Below, piece after piece: positions 35,567-44,661 of a stretch of DNA of 64,000 nt. Source of the stretch: Thermococcus sp. AM4 (GTDB taxonomy: Archaea; Methanobacteriota_B; Thermococci; Thermococcales; Thermococcaceae). The stretch covers positions 1,116,001 through 1,180,000 of the forward strand of contig NC_016051.1 of the NCBI RefSeq assembly GCF_000151205.2. Reading direction: 5' to 3'. The position numbers and the translations under genes are program-made. The notes beneath the pieces were generated by a model. The model worked only from the letters and a program-made list of their open reading frames with translations, was not told where the DNA came from and made no database searches. How positions within the stretch are numbered: the stretch's first letter is position 1; the number at the start of each line of letters is the position of its first letter.

Positions 35567-35568
35567 CC
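35555..35568 (+). promoter_or_regulatory. TATA box of the QueD-like gene
   Basis: CAAGGGTTATAACC lies inside the last codons of the kinase gene, about 35 bases before GTG 35598. Confidence 0.45.
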
Positions 35569-35597
35569 CCAGCGGAAAACGTAAATCGGTGGTGGGA

Positions 35598-36056
35598 GTG
35601 GACTTCAAGGTGGGTGAGAGGAAGATAGGCTGGCACAAGGACTTCGACAGCTCGCATTTCCTTGCCCTACCCTACGACAGCAAATGCCTCAGAATTCACG
35701 GGCACACCTACAACGTGGACGTTGAGATCTGGGGCGAGCTGAACGAGAACGGCATGATCTTCGACTTCAACCACCTGAGCAACCTCGTGAAGAGACTCGA
35801 CCACAGGATCCTGGTAAGCGAGGAGTGGGTCGTCGAGAGGAAAAACGGGAAGATCACCGTGGAGAAGAACGGCAAGAGGCTCGAACTGCCGGAGGAGGAG
35901 GCAGTGATCCTCGACAAGCCCAACGTTACCGCGGAGTACATAGCGGAATGGTTCGCCGAGAGAATAGCGGAAAAGGCCGGAAAGAACGTAAAACGGATCC
36001 TCGTGCGGATCTGGGAGGATCCCAGGAGCTATGCCGAAATCACCCTTGAACGCTGA
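35598..36056 (+). CDS. 6-pyruvoyl-tetrahydropterin synthase / QueD family protein
   Basis: The product is 152 residues. GTG 35598 is preferred because GGTGGTGGGA lies before it; in-frame starts further upstream fall inside the kinase gene. Zinc ligands are the His in FDSSHFLA and the pair in IHGHTYNV, with the catalytic Cys in SKCLRIHGH. The C-terminal Glu in IWEDPRSYAEI fits the family. Such enzymes make 6-carboxytetrahydropterin (7-deazaguanine tRNA bases such as archaeosine) or pterins; the exact reaction is not settled here. Its end overlaps the convergent gene by 17 bases. Confidence 0.85.
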   Translation: MDFKVGERKIGWHKDFDSSHFLALPYDSKCLRIHGHTYNVDVEIWGELNENGMIFDFNHLSNLVKRLDHRILVSEEWVVERKNGKITVEKNGKRLELPEEEAVILDKPNVTAEYIAEWFAERIAEKAGKNVKRILVRIWEDPRSYAEITLER

Positions 36057-36600
36057 CCTTTCCGCAGCGTTCCTCCAGCTTCTTCAGAGTCTCGCCACTT
36101 TTTTCGAGGAGGTCCCTGAAGTACCGCTCCGGGAACGTCTTCGCGGCCTCCTCAGCAAGCCGGTTGATCAGCTTTAGGTACGCGAAGGCGAGCTCACAGT
36201 CTTCTTCTCCCGAGAGCACTCCGCCCATGTCCACGATGTAGCCCACGAAGTTGTGAAGGAGCAGCTTCCACTGGTCTTCAAAGCCGTTCTCGATGAGCCA
36301 GCCCTTTAGGGTGAGGAAAAGCTTGATCGAGGGTTTGATCGTAGCCTTGTCTCCGTACCGCCGGTACCTGATCATCAGGTACTGGAACACCGACAGGAGG
36401 GAGTTTCCAACGATCGCCTTGTCCAGTCCCTTCGCCTCGACGAACTCCTCAAACTCCCTCAGTCCTTTCCCGCCGCTTTCAGCAAACGAAGCCGCAAGAC
36501 CAAGGTACTGACTCGAATACCGGGAGAAATCGACGTCCTCAAGCTCCACGAGCTCGGGGAGCACAGCCATTACAGCGTTCTTGGCTTCCACTTTCCACAC
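36040..36600 (-). CDS. Helical protein of unknown function
   Basis: The product is up to 186 residues. It is all-alpha and soluble (for example FQYLMIRYRRYGDKATIKPS and KLLLHNFVGYIVDMGG), without recognised motifs. The start at GTG 36600 is not certain; GTG 36591 would use GGGTG as ribosome site. It converges on the QueD-like gene and is divergent from the PPC-domain gene. Confidence 0.65.
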   Translation of the reverse strand: MWKVEAKNAVMAVLPELVELEDVDFSRYSSQYLGLAASFAESGGKGLREFEEFVEAKGLDKAIVGNSLLSVFQYLMIRYRRYGDKATIKPSIKLFLTLKGWLIENGFEDQWKLLLHNFVGYIVDMGGVLSGEEDCELAFAYLKLINRLAEEAAKTFPERYFRDLLEKSGETLKKLEERCGKVSVQG

Positions 36601-36648
36601 CCAAAGGGTTAAAGGGCCGGGCGGCTTATTAGGGTTTAGGTGATCTCC

Positions 36649-37071
36649 GTGGAGTTCTCAACGGGAAGGAACTTTCTGTTCCGCGTGCCGGAGGGGGAGG
36701 ATCTACTCGAATTCGTGAACCGCTTTGCAGAGGCCAGGGAAATAAAAACCGGCATTGTGAGCGCAATTGGAAGCCTGAGAAACCCGAAGATAGGCTATTT
36801 CGACGAAGAAACCAACGATTACAGGGTTATCGAGCTGGAGGGAACGTTCGAGCTGGTTTCACTGACCGGAAACCTGAGCCTCAGGAACGGAAAACCTTTC
36901 GCACACATCCACGTTGCCTTGGGGGACGGGGAAGGCAGGCTTTACGGCGGGCACCTCGTTGAGGGAAGGGTCTTCGTCGCGGAGGTCTTCATCCAGGAGC
37001 TGAAGGGGCTTCCCCTTGAGAGAAAGGAGAGGGAAAACGGCCTAAGCCTCTGGGACGAGGTTTCTGAGTAG
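36649..37071 (+). CDS. PPC (DUF296) domain protein
   Basis: The product is 140 residues from GTG 36649, preceded by the perfect site GGTGATC. The domain is clear: RFAEAREIKTGIVSAIGSL, then the ligand-binding FAHIHVALGDGEGRLYGGHL and VFIQELKG. PPC proteins form trimers; in plants the domain accompanies AT-hook DNA binding, and in prokaryotes the stand-alone form is of unknown function. Its end overlaps the convergent membrane gene by 30 bases. Confidence 0.88.
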   Translation: MEFSTGRNFLFRVPEGEDLLEFVNRFAEAREIKTGIVSAIGSLRNPKIGYFDEETNDYRVIELEGTFELVSLTGNLSLRNGKPFAHIHVALGDGEGRLYGGHLVEGRVFVAEVFIQELKGLPLERKERENGLSLWDEVSE

Positions 37072-37605
37072 CGCGTAGTGCCAGATGACGATTCCAAAAA
37101 CACCCACGAACTCGGCCACCGCCACACCCCTGAAGTGAGTCTTGGCCCAGAGGGCTAAAGCCCATCCCCCCGCAAACAGGAGGAACGTCAAAACTCCGAA
37201 GCTCCTTTTCCCCGACGTGTACAGGCCAATTCCAATCAGCAGCATGCCCAAGCTCGCAGTCACGAAAAATCCCCAGCTGACGTAGTAGTGGGGTGAGGTA
37301 CCCTCCGGGAAGAGGCCTATTCCCGCGAGAAATACAAGACCGACCGCGAACACCGCCACCCCAATCCGCTGGAGGGTTCCTTTGAGCTCTCTCCACAGAC
37401 CGCTTACGTAATAAAGGCCGAGGATGGCCGAGAGTATCAAGCCAAGGTTCATCACCCAGTTGTAGCTCAAACCAACCCTCCCGAGGTCGCTGATAGCGTT
37501 CTCAGTAACCCTCCACCACGACCTGTGAATTACGATAGCCACGAAAACCCCCGAGAGGCCAACAACAGGGGAGAGAAACCCCGCGATCAGGTGGCTTCGT
37601 CTCAT
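37042..37605 (-). CDS. DUF998 family membrane protein
   Basis: The product is 187 residues from ATG 37605, chosen because GGTGGGACC precedes it and MRRSHLIAGFLSP is a normal family start. About six helices follow, with the family-typical SWWRVTENAISDLGR between the first two, and LFPEGTSPHYYVSWGFF in the middle. Function is unknown. A TATA-like CGTTTATATCG lies upstream on the same strand at 37634-37648. Confidence 0.8.
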   Translation of the reverse strand: MRRSHLIAGFLSPVVGLSGVFVAIVIHRSWWRVTENAISDLGRVGLSYNWVMNLGLILSAILGLYYVSGLWRELKGTLQRIGVAVFAVGLVFLAGIGLFPEGTSPHYYVSWGFFVTASLGMLLIGIGLYTSGKRSFGVLTFLLFAGGWALALWAKTHFRGVAVAEFVGVFGIVIWHYALLRNLVPEA

Positions 37606-37726
37606 GGTCCCACCATACATCATGGGCATCAACGATATAAACGGTTTGCGCGAACTGTGAACGACCGATGATGAAACGTCAGCACGCTGAACGCTGATGA
37701 GAAGGGACTTCCCTGAGGTGAAAAAG

Positions 37727-38239
37727 ATGGACCGTTACGTTCTGCTCGTTAAAGCCCCGAAGGGGGCTGAGGTAAGCGAATTCCGGGAGGAAGTTAAAGC
37801 CCTCGCAGAAAAACACGGCCTCAAGGCCGAGCTCCACAGGTGCATAGGACTCACGGTAGATGGAGTAATAATCTACAACAATGGCATCGTCCTGATAAAG
37901 CGGAAGTACGAGCCCTTTAAGGATCATTTTGCCCTTCCCGGCGGTTTCGTCGAGTACGGCGAGACCGCTGAAGAGGCCCTGAAGAGGGAGATGAAGGAAG
38001 AAACCGGCTTGAACGTCAGAATACTCAGACTGGTGGGCGTTTACTCCGACCCAAATCGCGATCCCAGAGGACACACCGTTTCGGTCGCCTTTCTCTGCAT
38101 CGGTGAAGGAGAACTTAAAGCCGGCGACGATGCGAAGGAAGTCGAGGTTGTTCCGATTGATGAGGTTGAGAAACTTCCACTGGCCTTTGACCACGCGAAG
38201 ATTTTGAGAGATGCACTGCACCCAAAGGACTGCTGGTGA
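37727..38239 (+). CDS. Nudix hydrolase (ADP-ribose pyrophosphatase-like)
   Basis: The product is 170 residues from ATG 37727, with GAGGTGAAAAAG upstream. The Nudix box is complete: GGFVEYGETAEEALKREMKE followed by ETGL. A preceding N-terminal extension of about 50 residues is present. Archaeal members hydrolyse ADP-ribose or related nucleotide sugars. The next small gene starts six bases after its stop, so they are probably co-transcribed. Confidence 0.9.
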   Translation: MDRYVLLVKAPKGAEVSEFREEVKALAEKHGLKAELHRCIGLTVDGVIIYNNGIVLIKRKYEPFKDHFALPGGFVEYGETAEEALKREMKEETGLNVRILRLVGVYSDPNRDPRGHTVSVAFLCIGEGELKAGDDAKEVEVVPIDEVEKLPLAFDHAKILRDALHPKDCW

Positions 38240-38244
38240 GTGCC

Positions 38245-38601
38245 ATGAAGCTCGAATACCCCTCCTTCGGGAGGATAGTGGTTGACGGGAGAACCTACGA
38301 GCACGACATCGTGGTTTACCCGAGCGGAAGGGTTGAGAAGAGAAAGAAGTGGCTGAGCAAAAACAAACACGGAACGAGCCACAAACTCGACCCCGACGAG
38401 CTCATGGAGTACCTGACTGAGGACTTTGAGGTTCTACTCGTCGGCACCGGCTACTACGGCTACCTCTCGCTACTCCCCGAGAGCAGGGAGCTGGTGAAGG
38501 ACAAGGAAGTCTATGAGCTCCCCACCGGGAAAGCGGTAGAGCTATTCAACGAGCTCAACGAAAAGAAAAGGGTTCTCGGAATCTTCCACGTCACCTGCTG
38601 A
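38245..38601 (+). CDS. MTH938/NDUFAF3-type (DUF498) domain protein
   Basis: The product is 118 residues from ATG 38245, with GGTGAGTGCC in front. PSFGRIVVDGRTYEHDIVVY and VLLVGTGYYGYLSLLPESRE match the Mth938-like fold, whose function in prokaryotes is unknown. PTGKAVELFNELNEKKRVLG completes the domain. It is coupled to the Nudix gene. Confidence 0.85.
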   Translation: MKLEYPSFGRIVVDGRTYEHDIVVYPSGRVEKRKKWLSKNKHGTSHKLDPDELMEYLTEDFEVLLVGTGYYGYLSLLPESRELVKDKEVYELPTGKAVELFNELNEKKRVLGIFHVTC

Positions 38602-38711
38602 GATTCCAAAGCAACAGCGCATCGACGAGGAGCACGAAGGGGAGCGAGAGGAACCCGGGAAGCTTAAGCCCGGATTAATAACCATTTCCGTGTGAACGGG
38701 GATTCAAGGAA

Positions 38712-38725
38712 ACCCCTAAATAGAA
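38712..38725 (+). promoter_or_regulatory. TATA box of the 851-residue lipoprotein gene
   Basis: ACCCCTAAATAGAA resembles a TATA box. The predicted transcript start, about 25 bases downstream, coincides with the left arm of the hairpin at 38745. The remaining bases of 38602-38744 show no gene. Confidence 0.45.
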
Positions 38726-38744
38726 TGGCACCCTACCATATGTA

Positions 38745-38786
38745 GTCCAAACCCGTACGGCTTTCCTTTTCTGCCGGGGTTTGGAC
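38745..38786 (+). other. Long hairpin in the 5' leader of the lipoprotein mRNA
   Basis: GTCCAAACCC (38745-38754) pairs perfectly with GGGTTTGGAC (38777-38786). Inside it, CGGC (38758-38761) pairs with GCCG (38773-38776), leaving a 3-base bulge and an 11-base pyrimidine loop. It lies between the predicted transcript start and the GGGGGTGCAGG ribosome site. It could be a mRNA stabiliser, a translational control element or a small RNA. Confidence 0.55.
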
Positions 38787-38799
38787 CGGGGGTGCAGGT

Positions 38800-41355
38800 A
38801 TGAGAAAACGTCTGCGGCTTCTCTTTTTCCTTCTCCTGACCGGGTTAGTGCTCATCAGCGGATGCGTTGGGCCAGAATCCGGGACGGGAGGAGAAACCAC
38901 GAAAAGCACTCCCTCCGAAACCGAAACGCAAGAATCAACGACCCACACAACAACCTCAGCAACTCAAACCCCCGCGACCACCTCAAGCACAACTCCCTCG
39001 GAGACAACAACGGAGACCCAGACTTCAACCGTAACCGAAACGCCAACTGAAACGCAAACCGAGACACCAACGCCAACCGAGACGCCCTCATCGAACGCGA
39101 GCCTTCAGTACGACGAGGATGGAAAAGTTCTCTGCGATGAAAGCTCGGACCCCGATTCCGGTTGCGAGGCCGGGGAGACCAACGGGAACGGAACCGGGCC
39201 GGGCTTCTCGATAGGGCTTCTCAACGTCACGCTCGAGCCTGTGATAATCCCCGTTTACAGGCTCACCGCCAACTTTACCTACGCCGGGCCACTCTGGAGC
39301 GACGCCTTCGAGCCGAACGGGAAGGTTATAGAGCGGGTCTCGCTCCTAACGTCCTCGACCGACCCCGGAAGGAGCGTTAAGTTCACGATAACCTTCGAGA
39401 ACGAGAGCCTGGCCAACGCCTACGTCCACATCCCGGTTTTCATAGACCTCTCGGGCAGGAAGTACACCTACCAGCCAACGGTTCTCCGCTTTGATGAAGG
39501 CGACGAGTTCGGGAGAATCTGGGAGTTACACCTTTACTCCACGGGCTTCACCCTCTACGAGCTGACCGGCGAAGGGCCGGTTGAAGTGGGGGCCGGAAAC
39601 GTCCAGCTCGACGGGAGGCGCGTTAGTTTCACCGTTGAGAACTTCTCGGAAATTTTCCCCGACAGGGTTTACCTCAGAATCTACGGGAGCACGATGGCCG
39701 ACAAGAGCCCGAGCCTCGTCTATCCATACACCGGGAGCTTCGTAATCGAGGCCGGGAAGGGCTGGATTGACTACTACTCACCGGCCAGCTTCTTCACGCC
39801 GGAGGGCAAGCTCTACATGGAGGCGAGGGGCTACGACCTCATGATAAGGCTCTATCTCGACGACCGCAAGTATCGCGACATGATGCCGATGAAGGTCTTC
39901 TTCGACAGCACCGACAACGGTAAAGCTGACTGGATTGCCTACGTTGACGAGGACTCCTTTAAGTTAAGGGACGCGCACGGAAGCGTCTACCGCGAGGGGG
40001 AGGTTAAAACTTACATCGAAAACGACCGGCACGTCGTCGAGTTCACCATCGAGAACTTCTTCTCCCTCGTCCCCTGGCGCTACTTCCGCCTCTGGTTCGC
40101 GGGTCAGGTTTACGCGCCTTCGCTGAAGCCCCGCTTCCCATCTCATAGCAACCTGTGGGTGAACGCCACCAACGGGCTCAGCATAGAGAAAGACGTCGAC
40201 CGCTACCTCGTCATCGTCGTCGAGGACGTCTACATAAAGGGCAACAAGGACAGCGCGGAGGGCGAGATTCAGCTCGTCTCGTGGGCCTTCCCGGTTTACT
40301 GGGAGCACGAGAACGACCTGAACTGGAAGTACGGGCCGATTTACGCCGTCGGCTATCCAGCAAAGCGCTGGGTCGAGGCGGACGACCACAGCCGGCTTTT
40401 ATACCACGATGATGGGGCGATAAGCGTGGGCTACCCCTTCATCAACGGCTACCCGATTTTCGCGATGCCCCTTGACGAGGTTAGGGAATACAGGAAAATC
40501 TACGTCCACACAGCTGGCTGGGACATCGACAGCCCCGGAAAGTACGTCACGATGGGCGTCGGCTTCCTCGTTGATACTGCTTTGGGCCTCGCCACCGGCG
40601 AAATCGGAACCGCGATGAAGTACGGCTACAACGGGGTCATGTTCATCAACCAGCTCGTTACCGGAGAAAGCGCGAGCGAGTTCTACGGCTCAAGGATTCT
40701 GGCCGCTTTCGGAACCGAACCTGACATGGTTGGCTACTCCGGCTACACAATAGACGCGAGGGCCGATTACAGCGACGGCGTGCTCGTTGAGGTCTGGTCA
40801 ACGGACGGCAACATGAGGGTTACCTACCTCGTCCAAACCGTGGAAGTCCCGAGGACGCTCCGCTACAACACCCTTCAGGCCTACCTCGACACCGTTCAGT
40901 TCACGAAGGATACTGAACTCGGCGACGACGAGTACTACCTCTACGCGAGCGGCTTCATCTCCTTCAAGCCAGAGGAAGTGGACGTTCCTGACGTAACGGC
41001 CGAGAGAACCACTGGAATGGCGCCGGTTCAGCCAGTCAACCGCTATCCAAAGTCCGGAGTGCTCTCGGGCAACAGGTTCACAGTAAGGCCGGAGATGCTT
41101 ATTATCGGCCATACGAAGGCGGACGTGCCGTTCCTGTACCTCGAATACGACGGCTGGGAAGAAGATGCAGGAAACTGGGGCAACGACGACGACCCGATGG
41201 GGCAGGTTTCCATAACGCTCCTCTTCGACGATGACTACTTCGACTGGGAGCCGGATTCGGCGATTCCGACCAAGGAGTGGAGCCTTGAGCTCCCGAGCTG
41301 CGGCGTTTCGGGCGGTTGCTCAAAGGCGTGGTTCTGGGTCAGGGTGAAGCCCTGA
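38800..41355 (+). CDS. Large surface lipoprotein with Thr/Ser-rich stalk
   Basis: The product is 851 residues with a signal peptide and the lipobox LISGC (Cys22). Residues about 32-98 are a Thr/Ser/Glu/Pro-rich stalk likely to be glycosylated. The rest is a large beta-rich ectodomain rich in aromatics, with repeated phrases such as VSFTVENFSEIFPDRVYLRI and VEFTIENFFSLVPWRYFRLW, which look like two related repeats. One hydrophobic helix-like stretch (YVTMGVGFLVDTALGLATGE) lies in the middle. No family is recognised; substrate binding or adhesion are possible. A strong leader hairpin precedes it. Confidence 0.8.
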   Translation: MRKRLRLLFFLLLTGLVLISGCVGPESGTGGETTKSTPSETETQESTTHTTTSATQTPATTSSTTPSETTTETQTSTVTETPTETQTETPTPTETPSSNASLQYDEDGKVLCDESSDPDSGCEAGETNGNGTGPGFSIGLLNVTLEPVIIPVYRLTANFTYAGPLWSDAFEPNGKVIERVSLLTSSTDPGRSVKFTITFENESLANAYVHIPVFIDLSGRKYTYQPTVLRFDEGDEFGRIWELHLYSTGFTLYELTGEGPVEVGAGNVQLDGRRVSFTVENFSEIFPDRVYLRIYGSTMADKSPSLVYPYTGSFVIEAGKGWIDYYSPASFFTPEGKLYMEARGYDLMIRLYLDDRKYRDMMPMKVFFDSTDNGKADWIAYVDEDSFKLRDAHGSVYREGEVKTYIENDRHVVEFTIENFFSLVPWRYFRLWFAGQVYAPSLKPRFPSHSNLWVNATNGLSIEKDVDRYLVIVVEDVYIKGNKDSAEGEIQLVSWAFPVYWEHENDLNWKYGPIYAVGYPAKRWVEADDHSRLLYHDDGAISVGYPFINGYPIFAMPLDEVREYRKIYVHTAGWDIDSPGKYVTMGVGFLVDTALGLATGEIGTAMKYGYNGVMFINQLVTGESASEFYGSRILAAFGTEPDMVGYSGYTIDARADYSDGVLVEVWSTDGNMRVTYLVQTVEVPRTLRYNTLQAYLDTVQFTKDTELGDDEYYLYASGFISFKPEEVDVPDVTAERTTGMAPVQPVNRYPKSGVLSGNRFTVRPEMLIIGHTKADVPFLYLEYDGWEEDAGNWGNDDDPMGQVSITLLFDDDYFDWEPDSAIPTKEWSLELPSCGVSGGCSKAWFWVRVKP

Positions 41356-41357
41356 CT

Positions 41358-42032
41358 TTATTTTTTCTCAAGGTGCGCCCTCTTGACCTCAAGCACTCCC
41401 GAATAGTCCCACTCGTTCCACCGCTTTTCTACCTCGTCGAAGACTATTCTGGCCTTGAAGAACGGCGCGTCGCGGACGAAGGTCTCGAACTCACCGCCCT
41501 CTCCGGCCACGTGGATTTTGTACCTCTCGTGGAGCTTCACAAGCTCCTCCAGGGCCTTTTCGTCAATCCTCCGCCCGAGCCAGCGCTCGTCCAACCCGTA
41601 GGCCGAAACTCCGACCATTACGATGTCAAAGATTCCAATAAGCTCGCGCATGTAGTCGATTGGGTCCCTGTGCCACGCCGGGGCAAAGCTCTCAAGGCCG
41701 AGCTCCTTCGCGACCCTGTCAACCCTCTGCTTCTGGTACTCGCTGGCCAGAGCGCCGGCAACGACGCCGTCAATCTTCAGGCCCTCAAGGACGGCCTTCA
41801 TGTCCTCTACTTCCTTCTCCTTCTCTCCGCTGGTGAACCCCTTGACGAGCGGAATCCCTATCGCCCTCGCCTGCAGTTCCGTGAGGTGAATGTTCGGCAC
41901 GTGGTACATGTAGCTGTCTTCCCTCTCGCTCACCATCGAGACGAGGTACTTGACCTCGAACCCCTGCCTGAGCGCCCAGTAGAGGGCGTAGTTCGAATCC
42001 TTGCCCCCCGAGTAAAGGACCGCCACGCGCAT
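41358..42032 (-). CDS. dph6: Diphthine-ammonia ligase
   Basis: The product is 224 residues from ATG 42032, with GGTGGTGGAA upstream. It starts with the PP-loop ATP pyrophosphatase motif [17 protein letters not shown], and has the family blocks [32 protein letters not shown] and [17 protein letters not shown]. It amidates diphthine to diphthamide on elongation factor 2, the last step of that modification. It converges on the lipoprotein gene with a two-base gap. Confidence 0.88.
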   Translation of the reverse strand: MRVAVLYSGGKDSNYALYWALRQGFEVKYLVSMVSEREDSYMYHVPNIHLTELQARAIGIPLVKGFTSGEKEKEVEDMKAVLEGLKIDGVVAGALASEYQKQRVDRVAKELGLESFAPAWHRDPIDYMRELIGIFDIVMVGVSAYGLDERWLGRRIDEKALEELVKLHERYKIHVAGEGGEFETFVRDAPFFKARIVFDEVEKRWNEWDYSGVLEVKRAHLEKK

Positions 42033-42124
42033 TTCCACCACCGAAAGCTTTAAATTACCTGCGGTTAATTTAATCTTGGTTCTCCTGATGGGGCCTCTTC
42101 GAGGGCCTTAAAAAGGTGATGCCG

Positions 42125-43423
42125 ATGACTCCAAAAACTGCAGTGATTCTCGCGGCAGGCCTAGGGACGAGGATGGGCGGAAGGCCAAAGGGCCTCATCA
42201 GGGTTGCCGGAAGGGAGATTCTGTACCGAACGATGCACCTCCTCCAGAGGAACGGCGTTGAGAGGTTCGTAATCGTCACCAACGAGCGGTACGCGCCCCT
42301 TTACCGCGAGTTCGTTGAGAGGAACGGCTTCAACGCCGAGCTCGTGATAAACCCCGAGCCCGAGAAGGGCAACGGGCACTCGCTCCACCTCGCCAAAGGC
42401 CACCTCTCCGGGCGTTTCGTCCTCGTCATGAGCGACCACGTCTACAGCGAAGCCTTCGTTGCGGAGGCCATAAAGGGAAACGGCCTCATAGCGGACCGAA
42501 GGCCAAGGTGGATTGACGTTGACGAGGCGACGAAGGTTAAGGTGAAGGACGGCCGGGTCGAGCGAATCGGGAAGGGCATTAAAGACTGGGACGCGGTTGA
42601 TACCGGCTTCTTCGTCCTCGATGAAGGGATTTTCAAGGTGACGGAAGGGCTTGAAAACGAGAAAAACGGTGACTACTCCCTCAGCGAGGTCGTCGGGCGT
42701 GCTAAGCTTCCGGTTACGTTCGTCGACGGCCTCGGCTGGACCGATGTGGACACGCCGGAGGAGCTCAAGAGGGCCCGAAAGATGCTCGTCTTCACGGCAG
42801 TTAAGGGAACCGGCGACGGGTTCATCAGCCGACACCTCAACAGGAAAATCTCGACGAGAATCAGCTATCTCCTCGTTGAGAAGGTTACTCCAAACCAGAT
42901 GACGGTCGTCACCTTCGCCCTCGGCGTGCTCTCGGCCTTCCTGACGCTCGTCAGCCTGCCCCTGGCCGGAATCCTCTACCAGCTGAGCTCAGTCCTCGAC
43001 GGCGTTGACGGCGAGCTCGCGAGGGCCCAGCTGAGGACGAGCAGGCTCGGTGGCTACGTGGATTCAATCCTCGACCGCTACGTTGACGGCTCTTTCCTCG
43101 CGCTCCTGGCTTACTCAGCCCTGAAAGAGCCCTTATGGTATCTGGTCGCGCTCCTGGCTCTGCTCGGTTCGGTCATGGTGAGCTACTCGACCGAGCGCTT
43201 TAAGGGGGCCTTCTGCAGGGACGCCTACCGGGAAGTCCCGGCACTCAGAAAGCTCCCCGGGAAGAGGGACGAGAGGGTCTTCCTGACTATGCTGTTCCTG
43301 CTCGTTCCTTCGGGCCTCGCCGTCAGGGCGCTCTTCGCGCTCCTCGCAGTCCTGACGAACCTCCGCGTCGGGGCGACGGTTTACCTCATATCCAGAAAGG
43401 TTTCGCGACCAAAAACTATTTAA
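42125..43423 (+). CDS. Bifunctional inositol-1-phosphate cytidylyltransferase / DIPP synthase
   Basis: The product is 432 residues from ATG 42125, with AAAGGTGATGCCG in front. Residues 1-230 are a nucleotidyltransferase (VILAAGLGTRMGGRPKGL). Residues 231-432 are a membrane CDP-alcohol phosphotransferase with the exact motif D295-G296-xx-A299-R300, G309, D313, D317. It makes CDP-inositol and then couples it with inositol 1-phosphate to phosphorylated di-myo-inositol phosphate, the heat-stress solute. The substrate-supplying synthase is encoded immediately downstream. Confidence 0.95.
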   Translation: MTPKTAVILAAGLGTRMGGRPKGLIRVAGREILYRTMHLLQRNGVERFVIVTNERYAPLYREFVERNGFNAELVINPEPEKGNGHSLHLAKGHLSGRFVLVMSDHVYSEAFVAEAIKGNGLIADRRPRWIDVDEATKVKVKDGRVERIGKGIKDWDAVDTGFFVLDEGIFKVTEGLENEKNGDYSLSEVVGRAKLPVTFVDGLGWTDVDTPEELKRARKMLVFTAVKGTGDGFISRHLNRKISTRISYLLVEKVTPNQMTVVTFALGVLSAFLTLVSLPLAGILYQLSSVLDGVDGELARAQLRTSRLGGYVDSILDRYVDGSFLALLAYSALKEPLWYLVALLALLGSVMVSYSTERFKGAFCRDAYREVPALRKLPGKRDERVFLTMLFLLVPSGLAVRALFALLAVLTNLRVGATVYLISRKVSRPKTI

Positions 43424-43424
43424 C
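43410..43424 (+). promoter_or_regulatory. TATA box of the inositol-1-phosphate synthase gene
   Basis: CAAAAACTATTTAAC overlaps the 3' end of the preceding gene and lies about 45 bases before ATG 43467. It suggests separate transcription in addition to read-through. Confidence 0.5.
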
Positions 43425-43466
43425 CACTGTAAAATATTTGAGAACAACGAAAAGGAGGTGGGTGAA

Positions 43467-44615
43467 ATGGTCAGGGTTGTTATACTCGGCCAGGGTTACG
43501 TTGCAAGCATATTCGCGAGCGGTCTCGAGAAGATAAAGGCCGGAAAGCTCGAACCCTACGGCGTCCCGCTGGCGGACGAGCTCCCAATTAAGATTAAGGA
43601 CATCGAAATCGTCGGTTCCTACGACGTTGACAAGGCCAAGGTCGGCAAGGACCTCCACGAGGTAGTCAGGGCCTACGACCCCGAGGCCCCGGAGAGCCTC
43701 AAGGGCATAACCATAAGGAAGGGTGTCCACCTCGGAAGCCTTAGGAACCTCCCGCTCGAGGCTACCGGTCTCGACGACGAGATGACCCTCAGCGAGGCCG
43801 TTGAGCACCTCGTCAGCGAGTGGAAGGAGCTCAAGGCGGAGGTCTTCGTCAACGTCTGCACCACCGAGGCCTTCGTTCCCTTCGAGAAGAAGGAGGAGCT
43901 TGAGAAGGCCATCGCCGAGGACAGGAAGGACAGGCTCACAGCCACCCAGGTCTACGCCTATGCAGTGGCAAAGTACGCGAAGGAAGTCGGCGGTGCCGCC
44001 TTCGTCAACGCGATTCCAACCCTCATCGCTAACGACCCGGCCTTCGTCGAGCTCGCGAAGGAGAGCAACCTCGTCATCTTCGGCGACGACGGAGCCACCG
44101 GCGCCACCCCGCTGACGGCTGACATCTTGGCTCACCTCGCCCAGAGGAACCGCTACGTCCTCGATATAGCCCAGTTCAACATCGGAGGAAACCAGGACTT
44201 CCTGGCTCTCACCGACAAGGAGCGCAACAAGAGCAAGGAGTTCACCAAGAGCTCCATCGTCAAGGACCTCCTCGGTTACGATGCACCACACTACATCAAG
44301 CCGACCGGCTTCCTTGAGCCCCTCGGCGACAAGAAGTTCATCGCCATGCACATCGAGTACGTCAGCTTCAACGGCGCCCACGACGAGCTCGTCATAACTG
44401 GAAGGATAAACGACAGCCCGGCTCTGGCAGGTCTGCTCGTCGACTTGGTGAGACTCGGAAAGATAGCGGTCGAGAAGAAGGCCTTCGGAACGGTTTACGA
44501 GGTCAACGCCTTCTACATGAAGAACCCGGGACCGAAGGAGATGCACAACATCCCGCGCATCATCGCCCACGAGAAGATGCGCATCTGGGCCGGACTCCAG
44601 CCCAAGTGGCTCTGA
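43467..44615 (+). CDS. ino1: myo-Inositol-1-phosphate synthase
   Basis: The product is 382 residues from ATG 43467, preceded by GGAGGTGGGTGAA. The NAD-binding start VVILGQGYVASIFASGLEK, the VFVNVCTTEAF block, FGDDGATGATPLTADILAHL and IAQFNIGGNQDFLAL are diagnostic. It cyclises glucose 6-phosphate to L-myo-inositol 1-phosphate, the precursor for di-myo-inositol phosphate and archaeal inositol lipids. It follows the IPCT-DIPPS gene by 43 bases. Confidence 0.95.
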   Translation: MVRVVILGQGYVASIFASGLEKIKAGKLEPYGVPLADELPIKIKDIEIVGSYDVDKAKVGKDLHEVVRAYDPEAPESLKGITIRKGVHLGSLRNLPLEATGLDDEMTLSEAVEHLVSEWKELKAEVFVNVCTTEAFVPFEKKEELEKAIAEDRKDRLTATQVYAYAVAKYAKEVGGAAFVNAIPTLIANDPAFVELAKESNLVIFGDDGATGATPLTADILAHLAQRNRYVLDIAQFNIGGNQDFLALTDKERNKSKEFTKSSIVKDLLGYDAPHYIKPTGFLEPLGDKKFIAMHIEYVSFNGAHDELVITGRINDSPALAGLLVDLVRLGKIAVEKKAFGTVYEVNAFYMKNPGPKEMHNIPRIIAHEKMRIWAGLQPKWL

Positions 44616-44661
44616 CGGCAAGCTTTTAACTCCCTTTTCCTACTTTTCTCGGTGGGTGAGC

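Noticed and set aside
38745-38786. Hairpin considered as a tRNA or box C/D RNA
   Set aside because: It lacks cloverleaf arms, a T-loop consensus, and C/D boxes; only a simple composite stem is seen.
43416-44621. Open frame of 401 codons on the minus strand
   Set aside because: It is antisense to myo-inositol-1-phosphate synthase, which is unmistakable on the + strand.
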